From contig DF820455.1 in NCBI GenBank assembly GCA_000739515.1, positions 616,330 through 653,117 of the forward strand: DNA of 36,788 bases. Direction: 5' to 3'. The notes beneath the pieces were generated by a model that saw nothing but the letters and a program-made list of their open reading frames with translations, ran no database searches and was not told the DNA's origin. Below, in pieces: positions 18,074 through 25,173 of the stretch. Origin of the DNA: Candidatus Moduliflexus flocculans (lineage in GTDB: Bacteria > Moduliflexota > Moduliflexia > Moduliflexales > Moduliflexaceae). Positions within the stretch are counted from its first letter, which is position 1; every line of letters starts with the position of its first letter. A program made the position numbers and the translations under genes.

Positions 18074-18356
18074 ATTCACAAGCGCTTCTACGATCTTTTT
18101 ACGACAGAAAAAAAAGGTATTTTTCTCGTAGGAATAGTAGGGCGCGTGGATACTGTGGATACGCATGGAATTGGCCATGATTAGCAGGGGTTGACGGTGA
18201 GACGTTTCTAGGGAATAGGCTTGAATTGTTTGGGGATGTAGAGGAATCGTTTGCCGATATGCGGAAGTTATTCATCTTCGGTACACAGACATTCACAGTC
18301 AATTCACATGTTTTCCAGAAGCTTGTTCACAGGGAGAATCCGTAGTTGTTTAACGT

Positions 18357-18365
18357 TTATCCACA
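18357..18365 (+). promoter_or_regulatory. DnaA box (TTATCCACA)
   Basis: Perfect consensus nonamer in the dnaA-dnaN gap, 45 bases from a second perfect copy. Confidence 0.8.
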
Positions 18366-18410
18366 ACGTTTTTCACGTATTCACAGGGTTTTACAGATTT
18401 TTCCACAAAA

Positions 18411-18419
18411 TTATCCACA
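18411..18419 (+). promoter_or_regulatory. DnaA box (TTATCCACA)
   Basis: Perfect consensus nonamer, preceded by the near-match TTTTCCACA at 18399-18407. Confidence 0.8.
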
Positions 18420-18477
18420 ATATTGTTTTTGCCGATTTCGAAGGGAGTCTCAGAAAAATACACCCCTTTCGTCAAAT

Positions 18478-18564
18478 CGCAGGGCTGTGAAGTTCTCGTT
18501 CCACGCAGAGCGTGGAACGAGGGCGCTTTCCCTCTTATGAAATGGAGAGCTTCACAGTCCTGCG
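18478..18564. repeat. nested palindromic element downstream of dnaA
   Basis: The outer 20-base arms 18478-18497 and 18545-18564 pair with two mismatches. Inside them are a perfect 12-base hairpin, CTCGTTCCACGC/GCGTGGAACGAG (18495-18506 and 18510-18521), and a small GAGGG/CCCTC hairpin (18519-18523 and 18530-18534). The fold resembles a three-way junction. It begins 17 bases after the dnaA stop codon. It could be a mobile REP-like palindrome, a dnaA 3'-end RNA structure, or both. No T-run follows. Confidence 0.75.
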
Positions 18565-18581
18565 CTCTGGCGGGGGCGGAA

Positions 18582-19979
18582 TTATCCTTGCAACATGCGT
18601 TCGATGCTTTCTAATTCCTGGCGAAAGGCGGCATCTTCGTTCTGCATTGCTTCGATTTTTTCGCAGGCATACATGATCGTGGTATGATCTTTGCCGCCGA
18701 ATGACTGGCCGACGACTGGCAGGGAAAGGTTGGTGAGTTTTCGGGAAAGATACATTGCCACTTGACGCGGAAAGGCGAGCGTCCGCAGCCGCGCCGACGA
18801 TTTCATGTCCTGAAGCTTAATTTGATAATGGTTTGCCACAACTTCCTGGATCAATTCGACAGTAATGTTTTTGGCGGCGTCAGAACTTTTGGTGTCCAAA
18901 ATATCATCGAGGACTTTCCTCGCTAATTCGATAGAAATTGTATCGGCGGACAACTTGGAATAGGCCGCGATTTTGATCAAACATCCCTCTAAGGCGCGAA
19001 TATTCGACTGAATTTTCGTGGCGATATACATGGCAACTTCTGTGGATAATTGGATTTGTTCGATTTCCGCTTTCTTTTTTAAAATTGCCACCTTAGTTTC
19101 GAAATCCGGCGGCTGAATATCGGCAATCAATCCCCATTCGAATCGCGAACGCAAGCGTTCTTCTAAGGTTGGAATTTTTTTCGGTGGACAATCGCTGGAA
19201 ATCACGATCTGTTTCTGGGCATTATGCAGGGCGTTGAAGGTGTGGAAAAACTCTTCTTGCGTTCGCTCTTTGCCGGCGATAAATTGAATATCATCAATCA
19301 GCAGCAGGTCTATATTGCGATATTTATCGCGAAAATCCTGCATTTGATCATAACGAATCGCATTGATCAACTCGTTCATGAAGCGTTCTGACGAGAGATA
19401 GTACATCCGAAAACCTGACGGATTGGTCGCTTTAATCGCATGACCGATGGCATGCATTAAATGGGTTTTTCCCAACCCGACGCCGCCGTAGATAAACAGC
19501 GGATTATACGCTTTGGACGGCTGCTCTGCGACAGCGCGCGACGCGGCATGCGCAAACTGATTACTGCCGCCGACAACATAGGTATCGAAGGTATATTTCG
19601 GATTCAAGCCGGTGTCGTCATCGAAAAATGGCGTAATTGGTCTCGCGCTGTCTGGCGGAAATTGGCGCGATGTTTCGAGGGGCATTGTTTCGCGTGGTTC
19701 GTCAAGGTTGCCGAGTTCTGGTTCTGCGGTGAATTCGGCAGAAGTGGAGATGACAAACGCGACCTCAATCGTCTTTCCGGTTAAACCTCGTAAAATTTCG
19801 ACAATCGAGTCGCGATAGTGTTCGTTCAGCCAGTTCGCATAATATTGATCCGGCACGCTGATTGTCAGACAATTTTGATCGAACGAATGCTGCGTTGTCG
19901 GTGAAAACCACGTGGTAAAACTCGACGGATTCATGCGCGTGGCAATGCGCGTCAAAACATCATCCCAAAGTGTATTCAT
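18582..19979 (-). CDS. dnaA: chromosomal replication initiator protein DnaA
   Basis: I choose the ATG at 19979 (MNTLWDDVLTRIATRMNPSS) because domain I homology starts there; a GTG at 20045 would add 22 residues with no family match. The protein has 465 residues. Domain I has the conserved Trp-containing helices (SFTTWFSP). After a variable linker, domain III has Walker A GGVGLGKT (about 165-172), Walker B LLLIDDIQF and the sensor regions ISSDCPP and LRSRFEWGL. Domain IV ends with the DnaA-box reading helix FGGKDHTTIMYACEKI. It binds ATP and the 9-mers on both sides of the gene to open the origin. Boxes upstream (20129-20160) suggest autoregulation. Confidence 0.97.
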   Translation of the reverse strand: MNTLWDDVLTRIATRMNPSSFTTWFSPTTQHSFDQNCLTISVPDQYYANWLNEHYRDSIVEILRGLTGKTIEVAFVISTSAEFTAEPELGNLDEPRETMPLETSRQFPPDSARPITPFFDDDTGLNPKYTFDTYVVGGSNQFAHAASRAVAEQPSKAYNPLFIYGGVGLGKTHLMHAIGHAIKATNPSGFRMYYLSSERFMNELINAIRYDQMQDFRDKYRNIDLLLIDDIQFIAGKERTQEEFFHTFNALHNAQKQIVISSDCPPKKIPTLEERLRSRFEWGLIADIQPPDFETKVAILKKKAEIEQIQLSTEVAMYIATKIQSNIRALEGCLIKIAAYSKLSADTISIELARKVLDDILDTKSSDAAKNITVELIQEVVANHYQIKLQDMKSSARLRTLAFPRQVAMYLSRKLTNLSLPVVGQSFGGKDHTTIMYACEKIEAMQNEDAAFRQELESIERMLQG

Positions 19980-20299
19980 GCCAAATGCGTTGCTACGACA
20001 GTGTTTGTAAGAGATCGATGGCTTTTCGCATTCGATTTCCGACACTCATGATCGCGCCAGTTTAACAAAAGGAAATTGCGTGTTTGAAAAATATTAATAA
20101 AAAGGTTACGTTCGTTAGTGAAAAATAATTATCCACAATTTTATCCACACTTGTGTATAACTTTGTAAAATGTCAAGGGTTAGATTGTCCCCAACCAGAA
20201 ATTCTTCGAGAGCGTTAACATGGTCTGCGTAGATATTTTTGTGATTTCCAGATTTTGGTCAGATGACAAAACGGCATCCTCACCAACTGCCACGCCGTT
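19980..20299. promoter_or_regulatory. dnaA upstream region
   Basis: About 320 bases without a convincing gene between dnaA and the phosphodiesterase gene. It is A+T-rich at 20060-20170, contains the three DnaA boxes, and should hold the dnaA promoter. I could not fix a -35/-10 pair. Confidence 0.5.
20129..20160. promoter_or_regulatory. cluster of three DnaA boxes upstream of dnaA
   Basis: TTATCCACA at 20129-20137 and 20141-20149 on the plus strand, and TTATACACA on the minus strand (20152-20160), are all exact TTATNCACA matches within 32 bases. They lie about 150 bases upstream of the dnaA start, where DnaA commonly represses its own gene. They may also form the second half of a bipartite origin. 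Confidence 0.75.
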
Positions 20300-20779
20300 T
20301 CAGGTGTCAAGCTGATAGTGGCGACCGGTGATCTGTCCATTGACGATATGTAACAGCGCAACGCTCGGCGCTGATCCCTGGCGCCCTTTACTCGCGCTGC
20401 CTGGATTGATATACAGCCGATGTTCATGATAGCCCCAGTACGGAACATGGGTATGTCCAAATATAACAATCTGCGGGTCATGCAACTGCAACGCCTCTAA
20501 AATGGAACGCGTCTGATTCTGAGGCAGCCCGATATCGTGTGCCATCAAAAGGCGAACGCCTTCATACATGTGGATAAGCAGGTGATGGTGGGCGGCAACG
20601 CGGCCATACATATCCATGTTCCCTCGCACCGCCGTCACAGGCGCAATTGCGCGTAATTCGATCAGCACGTCGTCACTGTCGATATCGCCAGCATGAAGAA
20701 TCTCATCCACGTCGCCGAACAACTTATGGATGCGCGGATGGAGATAGCCATGCGTATCTGAAATCACACCGAGTTTCAT
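20300..20779 (-). CDS. YfcE/MJ0936-family metallophosphoesterase
   Basis: A 159-residue single-domain calcineurin-like phosphoesterase of the Metallophos_2 type. All metal ligands are visible: D8-x-H10 in ISDTHG, D32 in HAGDID, N54 in RGNMD, a His in MAHDIG, and the paired His in FGHTHVPY. Members hydrolyse phosphodiester bonds with two metal ions; physiological substrates are mostly unknown. The gene starts two bases after the stop of pgsA on the same strand, so they are co-transcribed. The start MKLGVISDTHG is unambiguous. Confidence 0.93.
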   Translation of the reverse strand: MKLGVISDTHGYLHPRIHKLFGDVDEILHAGDIDSDDVLIELRAIAPVTAVRGNMDMYGRVAAHHHLLIHMYEGVRLLMAHDIGLPQNQTRSILEALQLHDPQIVIFGHTHVPYWGYHEHRLYINPGSASKGRQGSAPSVALLHIVNGQITGRHYQLDT

Positions 20780-20781
20780 TT

Positions 20782-21351
20782 TTATTGCTCGCGGCGCTCG
20801 ATATTCTCAGAATTACTGTTGAATAATCGAATGCCGCGATATACATATTCTAAGCCGGAACTGACAGTTACCGCAAATGTGATCCAACAGAATGGGCGAA
20901 TCAAATCGGGGCGGGGCGTGCCGATATAATTATAAAACAGCACAATACTGATGAGCGCAACCTGGAGGAATGTGGTCAATTTTCCGATAATTGAAGGGGC
21001 AATCGGAAATTTTACCCCTAACATAAACAGCGCCGCAATTCCGACCGTGATAATGATGTCGCGGCTGATGAGCGTGACGGCAAACCAGAGCGGCAGCGCA
21101 TTCGGAACAGATACCAGGCTAAGCGAGACGACCGTTGAGGTCAGGAGTAATTTATCGGCTAACGGATCGAGAAACGCGCCGATGGTCGTCCGCTGATGAT
21201 AGGCGCGGGCGATAAAGCCATCGAAGGCATCTGTCATGCCTGAAATGACGAAAATTGCCAGGGCGACGCCATTGTACCCGTACATCAAGGCGATAATAAA
21301 AAAAGGAATGGCGATAACTCGGGAAATGGTCAAAATATTAGGAATATTCAT
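20782..21351 (-). CDS. pgsA: CDP-diacylglycerol--glycerol-3-phosphate 3-phosphatidyltransferase
   Basis: Start chosen at the ATG at 21351 (MNIPNILTISRVIAIPFF), which matches the family's N-terminus; an ATG at 21405 would add 18 residues and neither has a clear ribosome site. The protein has 189 residues and 4-6 membrane helices. The CDP-alcohol phosphatidyltransferase signature D-G-x2-A-R-x8-G-x3-D-x3-D is complete in DAFDGFIARAYHQRTT followed by IGAFLDPLADK. The enzyme makes phosphatidylglycerol phosphate, the committed step to phosphatidylglycerol and cardiolipin, in the cytoplasmic membrane. A related CDP-alcohol transferase with another acceptor is possible, but the length and N-terminus favour PgsA. 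Confidence 0.9.
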   Translation of the reverse strand: MNIPNILTISRVIAIPFFIIALMYGYNGVALAIFVISGMTDAFDGFIARAYHQRTTIGAFLDPLADKLLLTSTVVSLSLVSVPNALPLWFAVTLISRDIIITVGIAALFMLGVKFPIAPSIIGKLTTFLQVALISIVLFYNYIGTPRPDLIRPFCWITFAVTVSSGLEYVYRGIRLFNSNSENIERREQ

Positions 21352-21434
21352 GGACGTATAAGACGCGAATGCTCGCGTGATTGCATTGGAAATGTTGGTA
21401 TTCATACTGAATATGGCAGGATCATCATTATATC

Positions 21435-21482
21435 GTCTCCGACAGGAAAACCGACCTGATCGTTGTTTTCCCTGTCAGAGAC
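21435..21482. terminator. hairpin downstream of the DksA/TraR-like gene
   Basis: GTCTCCGACAGGAAAA (21435-21450) pairs with the complement TTTTCCCTGTCAGAGAC (21466-21482), with one mismatch and one bulge. It lies 20 bases past the zinc-finger gene's stop and before pgsA on the minus strand. Without a T-run it is better read as an attenuator, processing site or mobile palindrome than as a proven terminator. Confidence 0.4.
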
Positions 21483-21502
21483 AGATGGGAGCGAATAGCT
21501 GA

Positions 21503-21859
21503 CTATTCGATTTCTTCTTCTTCGAGTTGTGTTTTGCAATTGATGCAAAATGTCGTCACCGGGCGAGCCTTTAATCGTTCCGTGCCAATATCTTCACCAC
21601 ATCGCTCGCAAATCCCAAATGTTCCATCCTCAATACGCTCTAACGCCTGGTCAATTTTTTGCACTAGCTTCCGTTCACGGTCACGAAGGCGGAGATGGAA
21701 AGTGCGATCAGATTCTAATGTTGCGATATCGGCATAGTCAGCAAGCTGTCCCTGCGCGCCATTCGACTCGCGTGAAACCGTTTGATTGGCCTGCTGAATG
21801 AGCAGGCGCTTCTGTTCCGATAACAAGGTTTTGAATGCTTCGAACATCTTCTCTTCCAC
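21503..21859 (-). CDS. DksA/TraR-family C4 zinc-finger regulator
   Basis: Start taken as the GTG at 21859 (VEEKMFEAFKTLLSEQ), which has AGGAG nine bases upstream; the ATG at 21847 has no such spacing, and the open frame to 22006 runs through a palindromic element. The protein has 118 residues. An N-terminal coiled-coil helix (RLRDRERKLVQKIDQALERIEDGTFG) precedes the zinc ribbon, with Cys pairs in C-E-R-C and C-I-N-C and the family's typical linker GTERLKARPVTTF. DksA-type proteins enter the RNA polymerase secondary channel and tune rRNA and stress promoters, often with ppGpp. The acidic tail EEEEIE is unremarkable. Confidence 0.92.
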   Translation of the reverse strand: MEEKMFEAFKTLLSEQKRLLIQQANQTVSRESNGAQGQLADYADIATLESDRTFHLRLRDRERKLVQKIDQALERIEDGTFGICERCGEDIGTERLKARPVTTFCINCKTQLEEEEIE

Positions 21860-22153
21860 GTCACATCTCTCCTTTCCTTGTCGGCTGAATAGAGCAAGCC
21901 CCAATGAATTGTCGCGCTTCGATACGCTCAGCGTTCCCTGTGCGTATCGATAGGGAACGCCACCACCATTCATTGAGGAGTATTCTATCACAAAAACATC
22001 CCGCATACTGCGAACGTACCTTTCTGGTAAATTAGGACGAGGAGAGGTAAAGTCAAGAAAAAAATACAGACATGGCGTTTTAATTCAGGCGAATGATGTC
22101 GGCAGAGTTCGGCGGGTTTCTTGTGGGGTTAAGATTGGCAGGATACGGTGGGC
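21860..22153. promoter_or_regulatory. region upstream of the DksA/TraR-like gene, with palindromic element
   Basis: About 300 bases with no supported gene. Its first part is taken up by the palindromic element at 21902-21975. The remainder (21980-22153) is A+T-rich and should contain the promoter for the zinc-finger gene, which I could not define. Confidence 0.4.
21902..21975. repeat. complex palindromic element, REP-like
   Basis: Three overlapping inverted pairs can be read: outer CAATGAAT/ATTCATTG (21902-21909 and 21968-21975), CGATACGC/GCGTATCG (21920-21927 and 21942-21949), and GCGTTCCCT/AGGGAACGC (21931-21939 and 21952-21960). The last two cannot form together, so the RNA or single-stranded DNA could switch between two folds. 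It lies just upstream of the zinc-finger gene's ribosome site. Confidence 0.65.
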
Positions 22154-22186
22154 AAAAAAACGCTCCGCCTGCTTCACAGGCGGAGC
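22154..22186 (-). terminator. intrinsic terminator of the helix-hairpin-helix gene
   Basis: On the minus strand the 10-base stem GCTCCGCCTG/CAGGCGGAGC (22162-22171 with 22177-22186, five-base loop) is followed by seven T residues (22154-22160). It begins 12 bases after the stop codon. This is a textbook rho-independent terminator. Confidence 0.93.
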
Positions 22187-22197
22187 CGAGAGGAAGG

Positions 22198-22581
22198 CTA
22201 TTCTTTTTTCTCGCCTTCTTTGGAGGTTTTTTCTTGCGTTAACTCGTCTTGCTTCTGCTCTTCGATTGGTTTGGCTTCGATTAAATCTTTGATCGCCTCG
22301 AATTTCTTGTCACCAATCCCTTTCACTTTTGTCTTCACTTCTTCGATGGTGGCATACGGACGGTTATCAATAATGGCTTGCGCTAATTTTGGGCCAATTC
22401 CCGGCAGTTGTTGCAATGTTTCAAGAGCGGCGGAATTGACGTCAATTTTTTTCACTTCTTCCTTTTCTGCGGCTTGCGTTGTTTCCTTTTGTTGTTCTTG
22501 CTTCTCCTGAGCGTGTGCAAGCAACGTTCCTGTGCAAACGACAACCATGGCAATCAGCAGGCTCATGAATACGTGTTTCAT
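22198..22581 (-). CDS. secreted helix-hairpin-helix (ComEA-like) protein
   Basis: The ATG at 22581 has AGGAGG six bases upstream. The protein has 127 residues. A signal peptide (MKHVFMSLLIAMVVVCTGTL) with a likely cleavage after AHA near residue 25 is followed by a Gln/Glu/Lys-rich linker. Two HhH motifs follow: DVNSAALETLQQLPGIGPKLAQAI and a second with VKGIGDKKFEAI. A charged tail ends EGEKKE. The HhH pair binds the DNA backbone without sequence preference, as in ComEA, which pulls DNA across the envelope during natural transformation. No other competence gene is nearby, so a DNA-uptake role is only a family-based suggestion. It forms its own transcription unit ending in a strong terminator. 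Confidence 0.88.
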   Translation of the reverse strand: MKHVFMSLLIAMVVVCTGTLLAHAQEKQEQQKETTQAAEKEEVKKIDVNSAALETLQQLPGIGPKLAQAIIDNRPYATIEEVKTKVKGIGDKKFEAIKDLIEAKPIEEQKQDELTQEKTSKEGEKKE

Positions 22582-22866
22582 GCAAAACCTCCTTTTTGGC
22601 GGCTCTTGATTGAGCAAGAGCAGAAGTGTTATAATTGATATTCAGCATCATCCTTGTGTCCGTTCTGTCTCGTCAGAAACAGAATGTGTTTACTTCTCAT
22701 AAAAAAGACGCGGCGTCAAGAAAAACCTTGCGAAAAAAATCGTGATGGAAAAGCCTGAAAACGTTTGCTTTTTCGGTGGATATGGGAAAGACGTTCTCGA
22801 AAAAAAATCGCAATGAAAAGGTTTTCACGAGTGCTTTTTTGAGCGAAGAGTTGAGGAGTTTGGCGC

Positions 22867-23460
22867 ATGATGGTGAATCTTCACGCGTTCTTAGATGCGT
22901 CCACCGAAAATGGGCCTGGGACGCGGGCGGTGATCTGGGTGCAGGGCTGCACGCTTGCCTGCCCTGGCTGTTTTAATCCCGACACGCACGATTTGGCAAT
23001 TCGCCAGGCGATTTCGACGCATGATCTCGCTGCGCATCTGCTCGCGCTTTCAAATATCGAAGGGATCACGATCAGCGGCGGCGAGCCATTTTTACAAGCT
23101 GCACTGCTTGCCGAACTCTGCGCGATTATGCAACAACATGATCGCGGAGTGATTGTGTTCAGCGGATTCACTTACGATCAACTTATCCAGGCCAACCGTC
23201 CAGATTGGAATGCCTTGCTCGCAGTCACGGATTTACTGATTGCCGGGCCGTTTGTTCAGGCAGAAGCGTGCGATCTCGCTTTACGCGGAAGTCGTAATCA
23301 GACCTTACACTTCCTGTCGGGACGTTACGCCGCGTATCGCGAGCAGTTCGACCATGAGGCAAATAGTGTCGAAATTATGATTGATGAAACTGGACAGGTG
23401 ACGATGACGGGATTTCCGAGCATGTTGATCGCGCCTGAAAGCCCCGGTTTGAAAATGTGA
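22867..23460 (+). CDS. NrdG-like radical SAM activating enzyme
   Basis: A 197-residue protein with ATG at 22867 and GAGGAG eight bases upstream. The radical SAM cluster motif is CTLACPGC (C-x3-C-x2-C, about residues 28-35) with the SAM-binding ISGGEP near residue 72. The short length, FLDASTENGPGTRAVIWVQGC before the cluster and FSGFTYDQL later match the anaerobic ribonucleotide reductase activase type, which makes a glycyl radical on a partner. No glycyl-radical reductase (nrdD) is in the window; free-standing NrdG-like 4Fe-4S proteins with other partners are known. The C-terminal 50 residues are less typical. Confidence 0.85.
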   Translation: MMVNLHAFLDASTENGPGTRAVIWVQGCTLACPGCFNPDTHDLAIRQAISTHDLAAHLLALSNIEGITISGGEPFLQAALLAELCAIMQQHDRGVIVFSGFTYDQLIQANRPDWNALLAVTDLLIAGPFVQAEACDLALRGSRNQTLHFLSGRYAAYREQFDHEANSVEIMIDETGQVTMTGFPSMLIAPESPGLKM

Positions 23461-23573
23461 GGGATCGCTGAATAATCAGGGCTTTTCAGAGATTTTTCAC
23501 ATCCGCGTGATATTTTCTTGACAAATACATGCGTCATTTTTAGACCGAACGCACGATAGAAATAAATCGCATT

Positions 23574-23647
23574 GGCGGTGTAGCTCAGGTGGCCAGAGCA
23601 TGCGGCTCATATCCGCAGTGTCCGGGGTTCAAATCCCTGCACCGCCA
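23574..23647 (+). tRNA. tRNA with anticodon CAU, probably elongator tRNA-Met
   Basis: The cloverleaf folds cleanly: acceptor GGCGGTG/CACCGCC, D-stem GCTC/GAGC, anticodon stem TGCGG/CCGCA with loop CTCATAT (anticodon CAT), variable loop, and T-arm CGGGG/CCCTG with TTCAAAT. The discriminator is A and the 3' CCA is not encoded. The body and the GGCGGTGTAGCTCAG start resemble elongator tRNA-Met. Because tilS is the next gene, a tRNA-Ile2 whose C34 becomes lysidine remains an alternative. It is not an initiator: it has a paired 1-72 end and lacks three G-C pairs under the anticodon. Confidence 0.93.
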
Positions 23648-23703
23648 TTACATCCCTTCCAGGCTGCCTCCGCGTATTTGTGTTATTCCCGGTTAGCGTT
23701 CAC

Positions 23704-25173
23704 ATGGGCACACTCCAAAAACAATTATTCGAACAGGTTATTTTGCATATCCGCGAGCATCAGATGCTCACTTCTGGCGAGCGTGTTCTGGTCGGCGTGT
23801 CTGGTGGCGTGGATTCGGTTGTGTTATTGCATGTGTTACGCCGGTTGTCACATCGGCTTAACATTCGGCTGCATGTGGCGCATTTGAACCATCAGTTTCG
23901 CGGCGAAGAAGCTGCGCGAGATGCGGAATTTGTCCAACGATTGGCCGAACTATATGACGTGCCCTGCACAATTGAATCTGTTGATGTTCCTGCGCGTATC
24001 CGCGAAAAAAAACTCTCGCCGCAAGATGCAGCTCGTTCTGCGCGGTATCAGTTTTTTTTCGATCTTGCGGCAAAGATTGGGGCGCAGAAGATTGCAACCG
24101 CGCACCACGCCGACGATCAGGCAGAAACAGTCTTACTTGGCCTGATTCGCGGCGTCGGCCTGCATGGGCTTGGCGGAATTCAACCGGTTTCGAACGGCAT
24201 AATTATCCGCCCCTTACTCTCGACAACGCGGGCGCAGATCGAACAGTTTGCCCAGGCGGAAAAACTTGCCTATATCACCGATAGCTCCAATTTTAGCCGT
24301 AAATACCTGCGAAACGCGATCCGGCTTGATCTGATCCCCATGCTGCAAAAATGCTTTTCTCCGGCAATTTTGAAGCGGCTCGCCGCCTACGCGCAAATGT
24401 TTCAAGAAGACGCTTTCTTTATTGACAAAATGACGCAAGCGCACTATCATAACGTTTGTCATCGAGAAGATGCGGCAATACAGATTGATTTGGCGCAGTT
24501 TTTCTGCCTTCCAGCCACGCTTCGACGGGCGATTATCGTTCAGGCATTTCATGAATTGACCAATGCGGCCTATACCCTGAGCATGAAACAGGTTCGCGCT
24601 GTTCTGGAATTGTTCGAACGCGCTGTGTCTGGGCAGTCTTATTCCCTTCCATCTGGAATTATTGCATCCTGTCAGGAACGCTCAGGACGGCTTCAACATG
24701 GCAAGCAACTTCACGGGCTGCCTGATGAAGCCGTCCTGAAGGCTGTGCCATTGATATGTCCTGGAGTGACGAGGATTGGTTCATGGCAGATTGAAACAAC
24801 AATGAAAGATAGGGCATCTTCGCAGAGCTTGTTGAGCCATCAGCAACTACAAGATGAAGAAGTTATCGTGCAAGAGATGGACTATGATCGGCTTTCTCTC
24901 CCGATCATTGTTCGTTTCCGAGAACCGGGAGATTGGTTTTGCCCATTAGGAATGGTGGGAAAGAAGCGCTTGAAAAAATTTTTTATTGACAGAAAAGTTC
25001 CTCAACATACACGACAGACTATTCCTTTGCTGGTTGATCAAGTGGGGGTGGTCTGGGTGGCTGGCTATGCCATTGATGAGCGGGTGAAGGTGACGACGCA
25101 GACTTCGCGCCTGCTGCGGTGCCGTATTCGACAAATAGGATTCACAGGAGAGATAGAGGAGGACCAGACTTGA
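23704..25173 (+). CDS. tilS: tRNA(Ile)-lysidine synthase
   Basis: Start taken as ATG 23704 ([11 protein letters not shown]); an in-frame GTG at 23680 would add eight residues. The protein has 489 residues. The N-terminal ATP-pyrophosphatase domain has the P-loop [13 protein letters not shown] (about residues 29-41), [15 protein letters not shown] and [20 protein letters not shown]. The middle and C-terminal domains match full-length TilS, with [12 protein letters not shown] and [14 protein letters not shown] typical of the C-terminal TilS domain. It converts C34 of the CAU-anticodon tRNA-Ile to lysidine so that it reads AUA. It follows the CAU tRNA by 56 bases, and its stop overlaps the TTG start of ftsH, the common tilS-ftsH order. 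Confidence 0.96.
   Translation: MGTLQKQLFEQVILHIREHQMLTSGERVLVGVSGGVDSVVLLHVLRRLSHRLNIRLHVAHLNHQFRGEEAARDAEFVQRLAELYDVPCTIESVDVPARIREKKLSPQDAARSARYQFFFDLAAKIGAQKIATAHHADDQAETVLLGLIRGVGLHGLGGIQPVSNGIIIRPLLSTTRAQIEQFAQAEKLAYITDSSNFSRKYLRNAIRLDLIPMLQKCFSPAILKRLAAYAQMFQEDAFFIDKMTQAHYHNVCHREDAAIQIDLAQFFCLPATLRRAIIVQAFHELTNAAYTLSMKQVRAVLELFERAVSGQSYSLPSGIIASCQERSGRLQHGKQLHGLPDEAVLKAVPLICPGVTRIGSWQIETTMKDRASSQSLLSHQQLQDEEVIVQEMDYDRLSLPIIVRFREPGDWFCPLGMVGKKRLKKFFIDRKVPQHTRQTIPLLVDQVGVVWVAGYAIDERVKVTTQTSRLLRCRIRQIGFTGEIEEDQT

Larger units (their letters stand above)
17834..18581. other. putative replication origin (oriC) between dnaA and dnaN
   Basis: A gene-free 748-base gap. Exact matches to TTATNCACA occur at 18065-18073, 18357-18365 and 18411-18419, with one-mismatch boxes at 18154-18162 (reverse strand), 18377-18385 and 18399-18407. 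Further TTCACA cores lie near 18291-18308 and 18335-18341. An A+T-rich stretch at about 17980-18125 contains several T- and A-runs and could be the unwinding element. The clustering beside dnaA fits a bacterial origin. The dnaN promoter must also lie at the low-coordinate end. Confidence 0.75.

Noticed and set aside
22732..22822. Imperfect direct repeat of about 22 bases (GAAAAAAATCG-type) upstream of the NrdG-like gene
   Set aside because: Mostly runs of A in an A+T-rich leader; too weak to call an operator or repeat.
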